Source: Scylla paramamosain (lineage: Eukaryota > Arthropoda > Malacostraca > Decapoda > Portunidae). From it: a stretch of DNA of 64,000 nucleotides. The notes beneath the pieces were generated by a model, which was given only the letters and a program-made list of their open reading frames with translations, did not search any database and was not told the DNA's origin. The position numbers were made by a program, and so were the translations under genes. Every line of letters begins with the position of its first letter. Position 1 is the first letter of the stretch. The DNA lies in contig NC_087173.1 of NCBI RefSeq assembly GCF_035594125.1, positions 17,687,723-17,751,722 of the forward strand. Direction: 5' to 3'. Below, one piece after another: positions 31,260 through 57,100 of the stretch.

Positions 31260-31830
31260 CAGCCACATTTGTACATTTTTTTTTCCCTTTTTGAAATGAA
31301 ACCATGAAAATATCACACAACGAACAATAACACGGCTGGGCTGAAATGAAAACCTCACTACACTTACCCACTTTCAAACAGACTAAAATCAAAACACTAC
31401 TCGTACAAATTTATCTTCACTTTTTTTTTTTTTTTTACAACCTAAAATAATAATAATAATAATAATCAGTCCGCAAACAACGGCACTGCAGGGGTGAAAT
31501 AAAACCTCACTACACTTATGGATTTTCAAAACAGCCTTAACCCTAAACACTTTTCTCGCCCTGAAGTACACCAAAACAATCAAAACATTACACAACGAAC
31601 AATGACTAACATCTAGACACCACACACACACAGTTATCTTCACCTTAAATAGCCTAAAACGCTCAAAATATTGCGTAATAACCAATAATACCGAAATAAA
31701 ACCCATAAAACAACACTTACAGACTTACTGACAGGCTAAAACTACTTATGGGTTTACGAATAGACTTAAATTACACTTACAATCTTCTAAACGGACTAAA
31801 CACTTAGCACCGCACACAGTAACACACTTA
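31260..31830. repeat. ~150-nt satellite-like monomers, unit B
   Basis: Four to five degenerate monomers of the family described at 17640-18625, here without large insertions. Confidence 0.75.
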
Positions 31831-32059
31831 CCTAATCAGAAAGTTACCTAATGTTGCGTGTGGCGAAGTGAGGCAGAGTGAGGCAGACTGACGGTGTACT
31901 GAAGAGATGTAGATATGATGATAGAGAAACAGTGGCAGTCTTATCGTATAATGCTTTATTTAATGAGGTGATAAGAGCCGAGATGAAGTAGTAAAGAGAG
32001 AACCCGGCTGCTAATTTAGTTGTGTACGGATTCCCTTGCTGTCGACTGTCTCCCTCCCT

Positions 32060-33330
32060 CCTTCCGTGAGTGGGATGAAGTGTTCTTGCAGCCTGCGCTC
32101 GAAGAAAAGGTTACGGAGAGTTGGAAGGGCGTTAATGAAGAGGGAAATTGTTAGTCACGAGGAAAAGGAAGGACAGTTAAAGGAGAGAAACTGTTGCATA
32201 GAAAAGAAATGGAAAAAAGAATCGTTAGTGAAAAGTAAAGAGAAATCAGTGAAAGGGGAAATAATCGTTAGTGAAAATGAGGAAAAAATCGTGTGAAGAA
32301 GAAAAAGATGAGATAATTGTAGGTGGAACAGGGAAAGAAGAATTGTTGTTGGTGAAAAGGAAAAATGGGTTAGTGTAAAAGGAAAACATGAACTGTTAGA
32401 GAAAAGGGGAAAAAAAAAACGTTTGAGAAGGAAAGGATGGACTTGTTAATGGAAAGGAGATAATCGTTAGTGGGAAAGGAAAAGAAAAATTGTTAAATGA
32501 AAAGAAAGAAATGAGTTAGTGGAGAAGGAAAGAAAGAATTACGCGTTCAAAGGAAAATAAATATCGTTGGTGAAGAGGGAAAATATTCGATAAAAGGAAA
32601 AACTCTTAGGGAAAATTAAAGAATCACTAATTCAAAAGAAAAAAAAGAATATTCGTTCGTGTTAAGGAAAAGGAAAAAAAAGTTTGAGGAAGGGAAGACG
32701 AAAAGAAAAGTAAAAAAAAAACGTTATTAGAATCGTTAGTGAAAATGAAAAAAAATAGTTCAGAGGAAAAAAAAGATTTGTTAATGAAAAGGCAAAGGAA
32801 ATTCGTTACTGAAATGGGGAAAATCTTAAGTGAAAATAAAAAAAATAAAAAAAATCAACTAAAAGAAGACTGTTAGGGGAAAAAGAAAAGAAAGTAGCAC
32901 TTGAACGGAAAAGAGAAATATATTAGCCAAATAATAAAAGAACATAATTATATCAAGGGAAAAGGGAAAATAAATCAAAAAGAGAAAATATATGACTTCA
33001 AAGAGAAAAAAAGGGAAAAATGAGTTAAAAAAGGGAAAAAATATATAGTAAAAAAAATAAAATAAAAACAAGATGGACAACTTACAATAAAAAGAAAACA
33101 ACAATAACTACCCTCAAAAAAAATAAATAAATAAATAAATAAAAAAATGAAAAATGAAAATAAAAAATAATAAGAAAATAAAAATAAAGAAAACAAATAA
33201 AGAACAAAAAATCAGTCAACAGGAAAACAGATCACAATTTACCAGAAAAAGGGAAAAAAAAACAAAAATAAATAAATAAAATGAACCAGGAAAGCCTCTG
33301 CATCAAAAGACTACCATTATTGTAAAAGCC
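32060..33330. repeat. Polypurine stretch with recurring GTTAGTGAAAA-like units
   Basis: About 1.2 kb in which the + strand is overwhelmingly A and G. GAAAAGGAAA-type words alternate with TCGTTAGTGAAAA or close variants every 30-50 nt, so it looks like a decayed minisatellite. No coding potential seen. Confidence 0.7.
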
Positions 33331-33585
33331 TAAAGAATGTCCACAAGGGTAGGCCTAATAATAAAAAAAAAAAGACCCACAAAACACAGCTACACTGACC
33401 ACTCGGGATACGAACGAACGAACGAAACAAAAAAAAAAATTATAAACGTAAATATGTACATAAATAAACAAAGAAATGAATGTAGAGAGAGAGAGAGAGA
33501 GAGAAAGATGAGGACTAGAAATAGAAAAACACATGGTGGGTATGAAAGAAGACATGCTCCTTCAATTGTAAAGCAGCACAATGAA

Positions 33586-33695
33586 TAAATTAATAAATGA
33601 AGGAATAAGTGAACAAACAGATAAATGAAGGAATAAGTGAACAAACAAATAAATGAAGGAATAAGTGAACAAACAAATAAATGAAGGAATAAGGG
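33586..33695. repeat. 28-nt tandem repeat, about 4 copies
   Basis: Unit AATAAATGAAGGAATAAGTG plus AACAAACA, nearly identical between copies. Two diverged copies of an AAAACACGTGATGAATGTTGCAG-like block follow at 33715-33850. Confidence 0.85.
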
Positions 33696-34021
33696 CGGAG
33701 ATCAAAGACAATAATATAAAACACGTGATGAATGTTGCAGAAAAACAAAAACAAATAAACAAACAAACAAATAAATAAATAAATAAATAAATAAACAAAT
33801 AAACAGCTAATAATACAAAACCAGCGGTAAATATTGCAGAAAACATGACACAACAAATAAAAATAAATAAATAAATAAATAAAATAGAACAGAAAAAAAA
33901 GCTTCGAAAATAAATGACATACAAACTACAAAATAATCGTATCCGTATTGATTAGCGTTAAGGATCCGAAATAATTATATCTATTACATTTTTCCCTCTC
34001 TTTTCAGCTTTGTGTTAAGGA

Positions 34022-34023
<2 letters not shown>

Positions 34024-34108
<85 letters not shown>
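34024..34108. repeat. (AG)n microsatellite
   Basis: About 41 AG units; a (GAA)n array follows at 34303-34342. Confidence 0.95.
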
Positions 34109-34112
<4 letters not shown>

Positions 34113-34379
34113 CATCGCTGTACTTGAAAGGAAAGAAAAAAAATATATATGTGAAAGATAAACAAAAAAGTGAAGGTGATCCTCTACTGACGAAGAAAGG
34201 AAGAAAAAAAAAGAAGAAAAAAAGAAACGAAGAAAAAAAAGTTTGAGTCTAAAACGAAGGGAGAAAGAAAAGAAAGAAGAATAACGGTGAAAATATTGAT
34301 AAAAGAAGAAGAAGAAGAAGAAGAAGAAGAAGAAGAAGAAGAGTAGGAAGAGGAAGAGTAGCAACCGTAGCAGCCTCTT

Positions 34380-34463
34380 AACACCAAACCTAACTTGACC
34401 TAACCAAATCTAACCTGACCTAACCTAACCTGACATAACCTAACTTGACATAACCTAACCTCC
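34380..34463. repeat. Degenerate TAACC (TTAGG-type) tract before innexin C
   Basis: Runs of CCTAACCTGACC, CCTAACC and TGACATAACC up to 4 nt before the innexin C start codon. They resemble arthropod telomeric (TTAGG)n with TCAGG variants. Confidence 0.8.
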
Positions 34464-34466
34464 ATC

Positions 34467-43533
<9,067 letters not shown>

Positions 43534-43614
43534 TGGAAGGCAGGATTTGTGCATCAGCCTTGACACCTGGAGTATTGTGGGAACGCTTTAGGGGCTTGTG
43601 ATATTACTTGCAGG

Positions 43615-43677
<63 letters not shown>

Positions 43678-43743
43678 GGATGAGTGAGCAGGCAGACACA
43701 CAGAAAGACAGAAAGATAATACCTATGAATTTCTTTCTGTTGT

Positions 43744-43749
43744 AATAAA
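43744..43749 (+). terminator. Candidate poly(A) signal of innexin C
   Basis: AATAAA lies about 210 nt after the C stop codon, following a short (TG)n(AG)n tract and followed by T/G-rich sequence. Position and context fit a polyadenylation signal, but there is no transcript evidence. Confidence 0.45.
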
Positions 43750-44374
43750 TAATTGTCTTGCTTATCTGTTCGTTTCATTCTGTTATCTCCCTGTTCAATC
43801 ATTCATGTTCTTTACTGTTTTGGTGGTGATCTGACACTAGAGGGCCTATGTAGATTAAGCTTGGCCCGCGTCGTAAGAATATTTGTGTAAAATTTAAAAT
43901 GTTGCTTGTTCCCTCAGCTTAAATATCATCATTGTTTCCCTGTTGATATTTCGGAAATTCAGCTGAGGACATGACTAATTAATAACGTGATAAAGAATAT
44001 TTTAACCCTTTAACTGCCACGTGCGGCATTGCTGTGTCTGAGGAAGCTGAAGCTACCTTACGAAACAAACACTGAGCCACGTGCAGCACAAACCTATGCT
44101 AAACACTTCGCCACTCCGCCACCTCCTTTGTTGTGAGCGTTCTTTCAGATTCATACTAAATTTACTCGAGACAGAATTATTGAACTGAGGAGCCGTGGCA
44201 GTCAAAGGGACAAAGGAAAAAAAATCTGGTAAGTGGTAAAACATTAAGTGCACCACAACCAGCTGCCCTGCCTGGAGAGGGGGAGGGAGGGGGGGACGCG
44301 CTTCTTTGACCACTTGCCCCGCGGTGACTATTAGTTAAACATGGCGACAATCAGGGACAAGAGAGACAAAAAAG

Positions 44375-45260
44375 ACAAGAAAGCAGAAAGCAAGATAGTC
44401 CACTGCCCAATACATCACTCCTAAAGGGACGTACGAGTATATACATAGGGTTGGTTCCTTTGTTAGTCACGTAACTATTAATGTGGCACCAGAGACAAGA
44501 TCCATCGTTCAGGTTTACGAGTACTGAAGAAAGCAGAAAGCAAGATATGATGTAATTCAGTGCACAATACACAGTTAATAAAGGGACGCACGAGTATATA
44601 CGTAGGGTTCGTTCCTTTAGTAATCTTATCTCGTCGAGTTGCCAGTGTAGTGACATGGACCTCCACCTCTCGCTGTCACGGGCCATCCTCAAAAACCCAC
44701 GCCATGTTAGTCTTGCTCTCGTGTCCTCCAGCAGGCTACCTATATATTTAATCCTTCACCGACCTCTCGCTCTTCTTCCTTTCACTCCTCCAAAGCCAGC
44801 AATCGTCCTCCAAACCTTTCTCTCTCAATACATGTCCCAAGAACTTCATTTGTCGTCTTATTAATCATTTCATAAGTTCTTTCTCCATTCACGTAACTAT
44901 TAACTCTTTCACTGCTATACAAATTTTCCTCTCAATACTTATAACTTATTAAACACTCTTTTTGTGTTAACCTCTCATGAATATTTTTGTAGCGTATAAA
45001 AAGACAAAATTAACTTCATCTTTCCTCGTTCTTCTCTTATGTGTCTCTGCGCAAACCATTCTTACAGTGCCAGGAAGGTTCACGAAGGATGACAACAGCA
45101 GGAAAAGAGTTGATATGGCACCAGTGAGACACAAGTTGCATTGTTCAAGTTTATTCAAGAAAGCAAAAAAAAACAAAAAAAACATGATGTAATACTCCGT
45201 TGGCCAACACTCAATTCCGAAAGGGACGCATATACAGTGGTTTCGTTCCCTCAGTTATCA
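44375..45260. repeat. ~140-nt dispersed/tandem repeat, three copies between C and D
   Basis: Copies at about 44375-44490, 44495-44630 and 45110-45265 share AAGAAAGCAGAAAGCAAGAT, an AATACAC-like word, AAAGGGACGCACGAGTATAT and GTTCGTTCCTTTAGT. No gene is visible in this convergent interval (43760-45660). Confidence 0.7.
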
Positions 45261-45402
45261 AGATATCACCCACTATCAGCAGTTACCTTCGCCCCTCAGA
45301 CCCTCCTATCGCCTTCCCAAAAGTACCGAAGCTGGATAACAGTGCACATGGAGACTTGTTTGGCTTTAAATCATGTCCACTACAAGTACGTGGGTATACA
45401 CA

Positions 45403-45574
<172 letters not shown>

Positions 45575-45662
45575 GAAGGAAAAGAAAAGAAAAAAAGAAA
45601 AAGCAGACATCACGCATCTTCTACACCCTTCTAACTGACCCTTCTACCTAAACGTAACCTTC

Positions 45663-49530
<3,868 letters not shown>

Positions 49531-50194
49531 CTTGCTCTTCGCCTGGCACTTCGGGGTTTGACTGGCACTGTGGCACCGAGGGACAAAGGAAAGGCAGCTT
49601 CTTAGAATTGTACGATTCCAGTCACCGCCAGCAGATTAATTCCCTGCGCCAGGAAGCGTCACTGCAGACTGTCTTGTGCCTCGCGTCAGGTCACTGCTGT
49701 GCACTACACCTGATGGGGTGAGTTGTTGGCCTCACCAGGCGGCGGTGGTCAGTGCTGTGCGCTGCGGCGAGGCGTGGCACTCAGCACTCAGAGTCAGCGG
49801 GCAACACACTAGAGCGGACAGGACGTGGCTTCCTGCGGGGTTACAACTGTTAAAATGGAGATCACGTCATCTATACACACCACTCACAAACGAATCCAGC
49901 ATACACACAATGATTTTTCATGTAAACTGTCTGAAAAATCGCAGTTCAGTCATTAGTCACCCCTGTGTTGTCTGCGGCGTGTTTTGTAGAAGGAACTTTT
50001 TATCAGGCAGATTGTTCACAGTACGCAGGTGTGACCAGCGGCGATGACGTGCGCGGCGTCACATCCTGCGATAGGGACGGTCTTTCCAAGGAGCCAACCT
50101 CCTCCCCTTTAACTACAGCTCTGCTTTTCCCATGGAGACAAAGACCTCGATTACTTAACTGTACCATCTCTCACGGCAACCAGTAGTTTATGTA

Positions 50195-50320
50195 TTTCTT
50201 CCTGCCTATGACTTCAGTTCCTTTGAAAAGGAATGTTTCAAGACACATCAATCAAACTTGCTTTCAGCGGTATTTGTCGCGTGTTTCCTTGGTCACTGGC
50301 CACTGTGAAACATTTCTTTG
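50195..50320 (+). mobile_element. Jockey-like 3' fragment, decayed
   Basis: CTTCCTGCCTATGACTTCAG, TTTCAAGACACAT and CCTTGGTCACTGGCC in the family order. Confidence 0.55.
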
Positions 50321-50876
50321 ATTCTACAGCCACTTCTTAATATTAGACTGGCTAGAACTAGAACTTATTTTGAAACTGTCTCTAGAATCACTAAAATACT
50401 CTTGAAAAGTAAATAACTCCAATGAATGCACATTTTTTCCATATCGAAAATCTTTTGTTAACTTGTCACTAGAATAAAAAAAAAAAAAAACATTCTTGAA
50501 GACCTTGATATTTTGTATGAAATCCTTTTTTATACAGTAATGACAAAGACTTACGGTTAAACTATCAGTAGATTCACAAAACACTCTTGAAAAACCTTAA
50601 GAACTCCAATGAATGCATATATATATATATATATATATTTTTTTTTTTTTCACATTACCGATGAAGGCTTACTGTTAAACTATCACTAGAATCACGAAAC
50701 ACACTCTTGAAAACCCACACAACTTCACCCACCAGATCCTGCTAAAAAATCCGAAGGTACACAGAGGACATGGCGCCGAAACGCTTGATAACACAATTCC
50801 TGGTACAAAGCGAAAACAAAACGTTCTCACTCTGACTACCACATCCCGCCACTCAATTAATGCTAAAAATAAAAGA

Positions 50877-51104
50877 AGAAGAAGAAGAAGAAGAAGAAGA
50901 AGAAGAAGAAGAAGAAGAAGAAGAAAGATAAATAATAATTGTTCATTGGTATTGGGGAAAAGAAAAGAATCTGTTTGACAATTCGGTTCCCTAGGTTACA
51001 TTATGGCTTTGCGTGTTACAATTTTTTTAGCTCAGCAGTGTCGCTCTGTCATCTTCGTGCCGCAGCAGAATGTCGCAGGAAATGATACCAGTGACTTTGC
51101 GGTT

Positions 51105-51176
<72 letters not shown>

Positions 51177-51237
51177 GGGAAGGAAGTAGCATTAGTTTTA
51201 TTATTATTGTTATCATTATTATTATTATTATTATTAT

Positions 51238-51278
<41 letters not shown>

Positions 51279-51280
51279 TT
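50877..51280. repeat. (GAA)n, (AG)n and (TTA)/(TAG)n microsatellites
   Basis: GAA at 50877-50924, AG at 51108-51172, TTA/TAG at 51203-51278. No gene seen between innexins D and E (49531-54152). Confidence 0.93.
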
Positions 51281-51334
51281 GTTAAACATCCAAAACCGGC
51301 AAGTGTTTTGAAATGAACTAACTAAATAAATACT

Positions 51335-51420
51335 TAACCTTAATCTAACTTTAACTTGACCTAACCTGACATTAACCTAACCCAACCTTAATTAAACTAA
51401 CCTAACCTAACTAACTAGCT
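51335..51420. repeat. Degenerate TAACC (TTAGG-type) tract
   Basis: AACCTTAATCTAAC, TTGACCTAACCTGACA, AACCTAACCC and CTAACCTAACCTAAC in close order. Confidence 0.75.
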
Positions 51421-51548
51421 AATTAACTAAATAATCTTACAAATGAAAATAAAAAAGCCCACTTATGTCACTAACAAAATAAAAACGAACAGAAGAAATA
51501 TCACTTTTTTTTTCATATAGACAAAAACGAGTCGATCTGGACGTGAGT

Positions 51549-51892
<344 letters not shown>

Positions 51893-52084
51893 TCATATCT
51901 CAACAAGTTATGTGTCTCTCATAACTCGGAAAGAAAAGTTAAGTGTGTCTTCCTTATAGCTAAGAAAAAGTATGTCTTTCTCACAATTAAAAAGAAAATG
52001 TGAATATGTTTGTTTTTTCTCACAACCACACACACACACACACACAAAAAGTGTCTATCTCATTGAAAGAAAAAAAAAATGTAT

Positions 52085-52435
52085 GCCTTTTTCCATATCT
52101 CAAAAAATGTGTGATTATGATAGCCGAACAAAAAAAGAACAAAAAAAAAGGAAAGAAAAAAAAGAAATGAAAGGCCACATTGCTTTCCATATCTCAAAAA
52201 TACGTGTGATTATGATAACTAAACAAAAAAGAAAAGAAAAAGAAAAGCCGCTTTACTTTTTCATATCTCAAAAATTCGTATGATTATGGTAGCTAAGCAA
52301 GAAAAAAGAAAAGAAAAGAAAAGAAAGGCCACGTTACTTTCCATATCTCAAAATATACGTGTGATCAAAATAACTAAAAAAAAAAGAGAAGAAAAGAAAA
52401 GAAAAGAAATGAAAGGCCACATTACCTCATAGCTT
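52085..52435. repeat. ~85-nt minisatellite, four copies
   Basis: Units share GAAAGGCCACATTACTTT, CCATATCTCAAAAATACGTG, TGATTATGATAACTAAAC and an AAAAGAAAAG spacer; starts near 52090, 52175, 52255 and 52335. Confidence 0.85.
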
Positions 52436-53446
52436 CAGCGGCTCGAGTGTTTTCCCTTTCATGTGTTACCCCGAAGGACACGTTTGCTTCACCCTTCACT
52501 TTGGCCCATTACAAGCGTGACGTCACTCGTTCACAGAAGACAACCCTCTTTGTGAGATTACCTTCTGGTGTAAGAACGGAAACATCGTCGTCATCATCAT
52601 ATCATCATTATTATCATCATCATTTTTATAACAATATTATTCTAGCTTTTTTTTCTCTCTGTTTTTTGTCTCTTCCTCTTTCTCCTTCTCTGCTTCTTCC
52701 TCCTCCTTCTCCTCCCCCCCTCCTCCTTCTCCTTCTCCTTCCCCGTCCTTCTTCTCTTCATCTTCCTCTTCTTCTCCCTCAGAACCTAAAAACACTAGAA
52801 TGAAGGTTGGCCTGCACTGGGCATCTCTTCTTCTTCTTCCTCCTTCTTCTTTTCTTCCTTCTTCTCTTCTCCCTCCTCCTCTTCTTCATCTTTCTTCCTC
52901 AAGACGTGATAGACTGCAACAACGCAGAGACTTTTCCAACGCCATCTTGATAAATATTTTGCCACAAATCCGCGGCTAACACCATTTATTAGTAGTTAAC
53001 TTCCTTGCCTCCAGGGAATGGGAGCACCTCATTTCATCTATTTTCAGTCTCACCTATAAACATTTTCTTCAGTTTTTTTTACTTCTCCAACCTCGTAAGG
53101 TATTTATTTCCGACCTGTTTCCTGTACGGTTCATGACGGAGGGAGTGGAGGGTGGGGAGAGTTTTCCACTTTGCTGTCCTTTTCTTCTGTCACCTTAGTA
53201 GCCCTAGGTCAGGTCACCTCGTGGGGACTGCAAAGGTCTGTTGTGGCCTGTGTATCTATATAACTCTATGTAACTTTATTTTTCCCCTCCTCCTCCTCAT
53301 CCTTCTCCTCCTATTCCTCCTTCATTGCTTTGCCGTCATGTCCTTCGTCTACATATACCTCCTTTATTTCTTTTCTTCTCATTCCTTCCCTTTCATTTCC
53401 TTCATTCCATCTTCTTTCCCTCTCTTTCAATTCCCGCTCACCTTTC

Positions 53447-53484
<38 letters not shown>

Positions 53485-53649
53485 ATAAATAAATGAATAA
53501 ATAAACAAAGGCACCATTTTTGCAGCATATTTTCATTTTATTCGTAAAACAGAAATACATTATTAGCCTAAAAATAGAAAAAAAAAAGAAACACTGGAAT
53601 GTATAAAGGAATGTATAGACAACTTTCCCACAGTAATCTCAGGTAGCAG

Positions 53650-53702
53650 GGCAGGTGAGGTGAGGTCAGGTTAGGTCAGGTCAGGTTAGGTTAGGTTACC
53701 TG
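53650..53702. repeat. TTAGG-type tract
   Basis: GGTGAGGTCAGGTTAGGTCAGGTCAGG and GTTAGGTTAGGTTACC, on the opposite strand to the tracts at 34380 and 51335. Confidence 0.8.
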
Positions 53703-53952
53703 GCCATTACCTGAGGATTACTTGAGTTACTGTACAAATTGCAGGAGGGTGATGATGATGATGATCTGCGTGTGTGTGTGTGAGTGTGTGTGTGTGTAGA
53801 CCTCCCTTGTTGCCCCTCCTCTACCTCCTCCCCCTCATTCTCCTCCACGTCCTCCTCCTCCTCCTCCTCCTCCTCCTCCTTCTTGATTTGTATTCTTATT
53901 TGGAACTAAATTAGCAAACTTTTTTCACTAATCCTCCCTTTTTATCTATTCA

Positions 53953-54070
<118 letters not shown>

Positions 54071-54152
54071 TATCCAATCTTTAAAAAAAAAAAAAAGGGG
54101 GGATGTGGATGTCTTGTCTTGCCCCTTGTCCCTACACTGGTCCCACTGGTCC

Positions 54153-57100
54153 CTACACCCTGGCCTCCATCACGGCCTCGCTGTCCACCTCGTCCAGGTG
54201 ACTGTAGGGGCGGTAGGTCTTGTCTCCGTTGGGTAGCACTGAGTTGTCGTTGCAGTTGGAGTAGGTGAGCAGGATGTCCTTGAAGTTGGTGGCGTCCAGG
54301 TTGGTGCCGAGGACCTCCAGCAGGCAGTAGTCACCCAATGGCAGGCAGCGCAGGACCGTCTCCAGCTTAGGATCAGCGACAAGTTTCCCGCGGCGCTCCA
54401 TCATCTGCACTCGGACCACTGGGCTGGCAGCCACCGCGACGCGCCAGATCACCTGGGTGGGGAGAAGCAAGTGATGATGGTGGTTCAGATGTATTAGTGA
54501 TTATGCCGTGACAGAGGTGCCGCACAGCTTCTCAAGATATTTACGTAGGATTACCACAATTTCATTAGCCATTATAATCAGACAGCCTAAATCAAGGGTT
54601 TCTGCACCTTGAGTTGAAAACAGTTATGCCTATCTTGAAATGTTGGTGGTAGCTCAAATATGTCAGTGATTACGTTAGCCCGTTAGTCATTATATCAGAC
54701 ATCCTAAATCCCCTGTCTTTGCATCTTGGGTACTTCTATTTACTTTCTTCTGGTAGAGATAAGGTCTTAGTTACACCAGGTAATGGAGACAGGGTGGCAG
54801 GTGACTGGACAATGAATTAGACTAAAAAATCAGGGTCCTCTTTTGAACTTTATCGGATCAAACAACTTGACGAGGCAGAGGAGGGACAATCTTCTGAGAC
54901 TTCTGCCCCACACCACCACTATTTTCAAGAAGGCTTCAGTTGAAGCTACACGTGTTTTAAGAGTGTTTTAACTGTTCTAGTGATAGATTAACAAGATCTC
55001 TACATTATTAAAAGGAGAAACAGTCTTGAGAACCAAGCTGATAATTCATGTGACCTCTGAAAATAGTTTTAGTGAGAGAGGAAAGCATTTCTGAATACTA
55101 AAGGAGGAAGGTGAAAGGACACTGGATTAGACTCATTAATGACGGTGGTGTATCCTTGCTCACCTCCACGGCGGTGATGGTGGCCAGAATGGTGAGCCAG
55201 AACCACAAGGCGATGAAGATTTTCTCGTTGAGGATGTTCTGGGGCAGCACGCACAGGTAGTCTGTCTTGGTAATCTCTCCGCCAGTCCCGTAGTAATTGA
55301 AGTCGCACTTGGTCATCCTGGGGAAGGTGGAGTGGAGGGCGGAGCTGCGGATCTCAGGAGACATCACCTGAACAAAAAATGAGGATGATGATAATAAGTA
55401 AAGTTGTGTGCATCATTATTCCTTTCACTACTTTTACTTCTCGAGAGGAGAGTGATGAAGGGCGAGGATTAAACTGTCACGTCCCTGACATACAAACACA
55501 AATCACAAGACAGTTGACTTGTTGGCCCTTACAGGGTTGTTTGTGGGACGAATAATAGAGTAAGGAAGAAACTGACTGATTTAGCAGCAAGATGGCGTCG
55601 GGTCTACACGCAGCAGTCCCTGCATGAAACACACCTATCTCTTTCCACCTATGAACCTTATTCATAAGTTTGTCTAATCCTTTAAAACTCCCTAATAACT
55701 CAACACTAACAATCTTATTACTGAGTGTGTTCCATTCATCTGCTACTCTACTTGAGAACCAACTCCTGTAGTAGGTAAATCTGCTTCTAGTACTGTGTAG
55801 AGGGGGCGGCCAAAGAGACACAATGGTAAGTGCTGCGTACCGGAGAATGGAATGCAGGGGCGGGCGAATCGTCCCACCACACTACCTTCCTGCTTCTGTT
55901 TCCCTCCTTCCTACGACTTGAACTCTTTCAAGAGGGAGGTTTCAAGACAACTATTCTTTGATCTTTGACGACTTCTTTTGACTCTGTTTGAGGACCGGCA
56001 CCTCAGTGGACTTTTTTTTTTTTTTTTATAATTATAGTTTTGTTGCCCTTGGCCGGTGCTGCTCCTACATGAAAAAAAAAAAATCCTTCCTATTTTTTTT
56101 TTTTTTTAATCTAACTTTTGAAGCCTGAATCAATTATCTCTCATCCTATTCTGATAGCTGACCCTGAGGATTTTGCTTACGTCACCCTTGCTTTATCCCA
56201 TAAGACTTTCCACGTGTTATGCTGAAACGGGGACAAAAAAATCAACTTTGTAACAGCTCTCATGATAGTGAATGCAAGTGCAGGGGTACCAACTATGTGG
56301 TAACCTGTCTTTCTTAATGTTTTTTTTTTTTTTCTGATTTACGTCCGGTTTCCCTAATTAATCAGGGGTAGAACGGTGCCTCCTAACAAAGGACTTTGGT
56401 TTTGGCATTTGGGAACCGTTACCCCGAGTGGATGCCCTTGCTACCCTCTGACTGTGGCTAGGACTGGAACCTGTGCGCTTGAGGACCCCTCGTCCCCAAA
56501 GGTGCGTGCGGTGCCGCTGTACCACGGCGGCTCCACTTGCCCTGCTTACTATAATGACACACACAGATCATCATCACTGGTTTGATATCACACTCACCTT
56601 CAACCCGTACTCCAGAAACACGCCGCCTAGGAAGACATCAAGCAGCAGCATTTGCACGATGACGTTTAACCAGTTGAGAGCCTCGCACGCAAGGTAGGTG
56701 AAGGCGTAGACCATGTTGTGGCCCCGGGAATCCCTTAGGTACCTGTTACGAGGACGCCCCATGCATAGGTTAGCGACATGTCCCTACCCACAGGTCTCAC
56801 TGAGGCACATAGTTTGAAACACTTCTGCGCTACGCCTCCATTACTTTCAAAGGCTCTAGCTGAAATGACATGGGTTTTTAAGAGTGTCTCTATGGTCCTA
56901 TTATAGTGACAAATTAGCAAGAGTTCTACGTTATTACCAGGAGAAACACTTGCGAGAACCCAGACAATGATTTCTCTGGTTTTCACAAATAAGTGTGATG
57001 AAAGAGCACAGCGTTTCTGAATACGGATCTCAGTGTCCTATCTCAACTGTTTATATTTGGCTCCAGTGTGTTATTGTGGGCTTCAAGTGTGTTTGCATGA

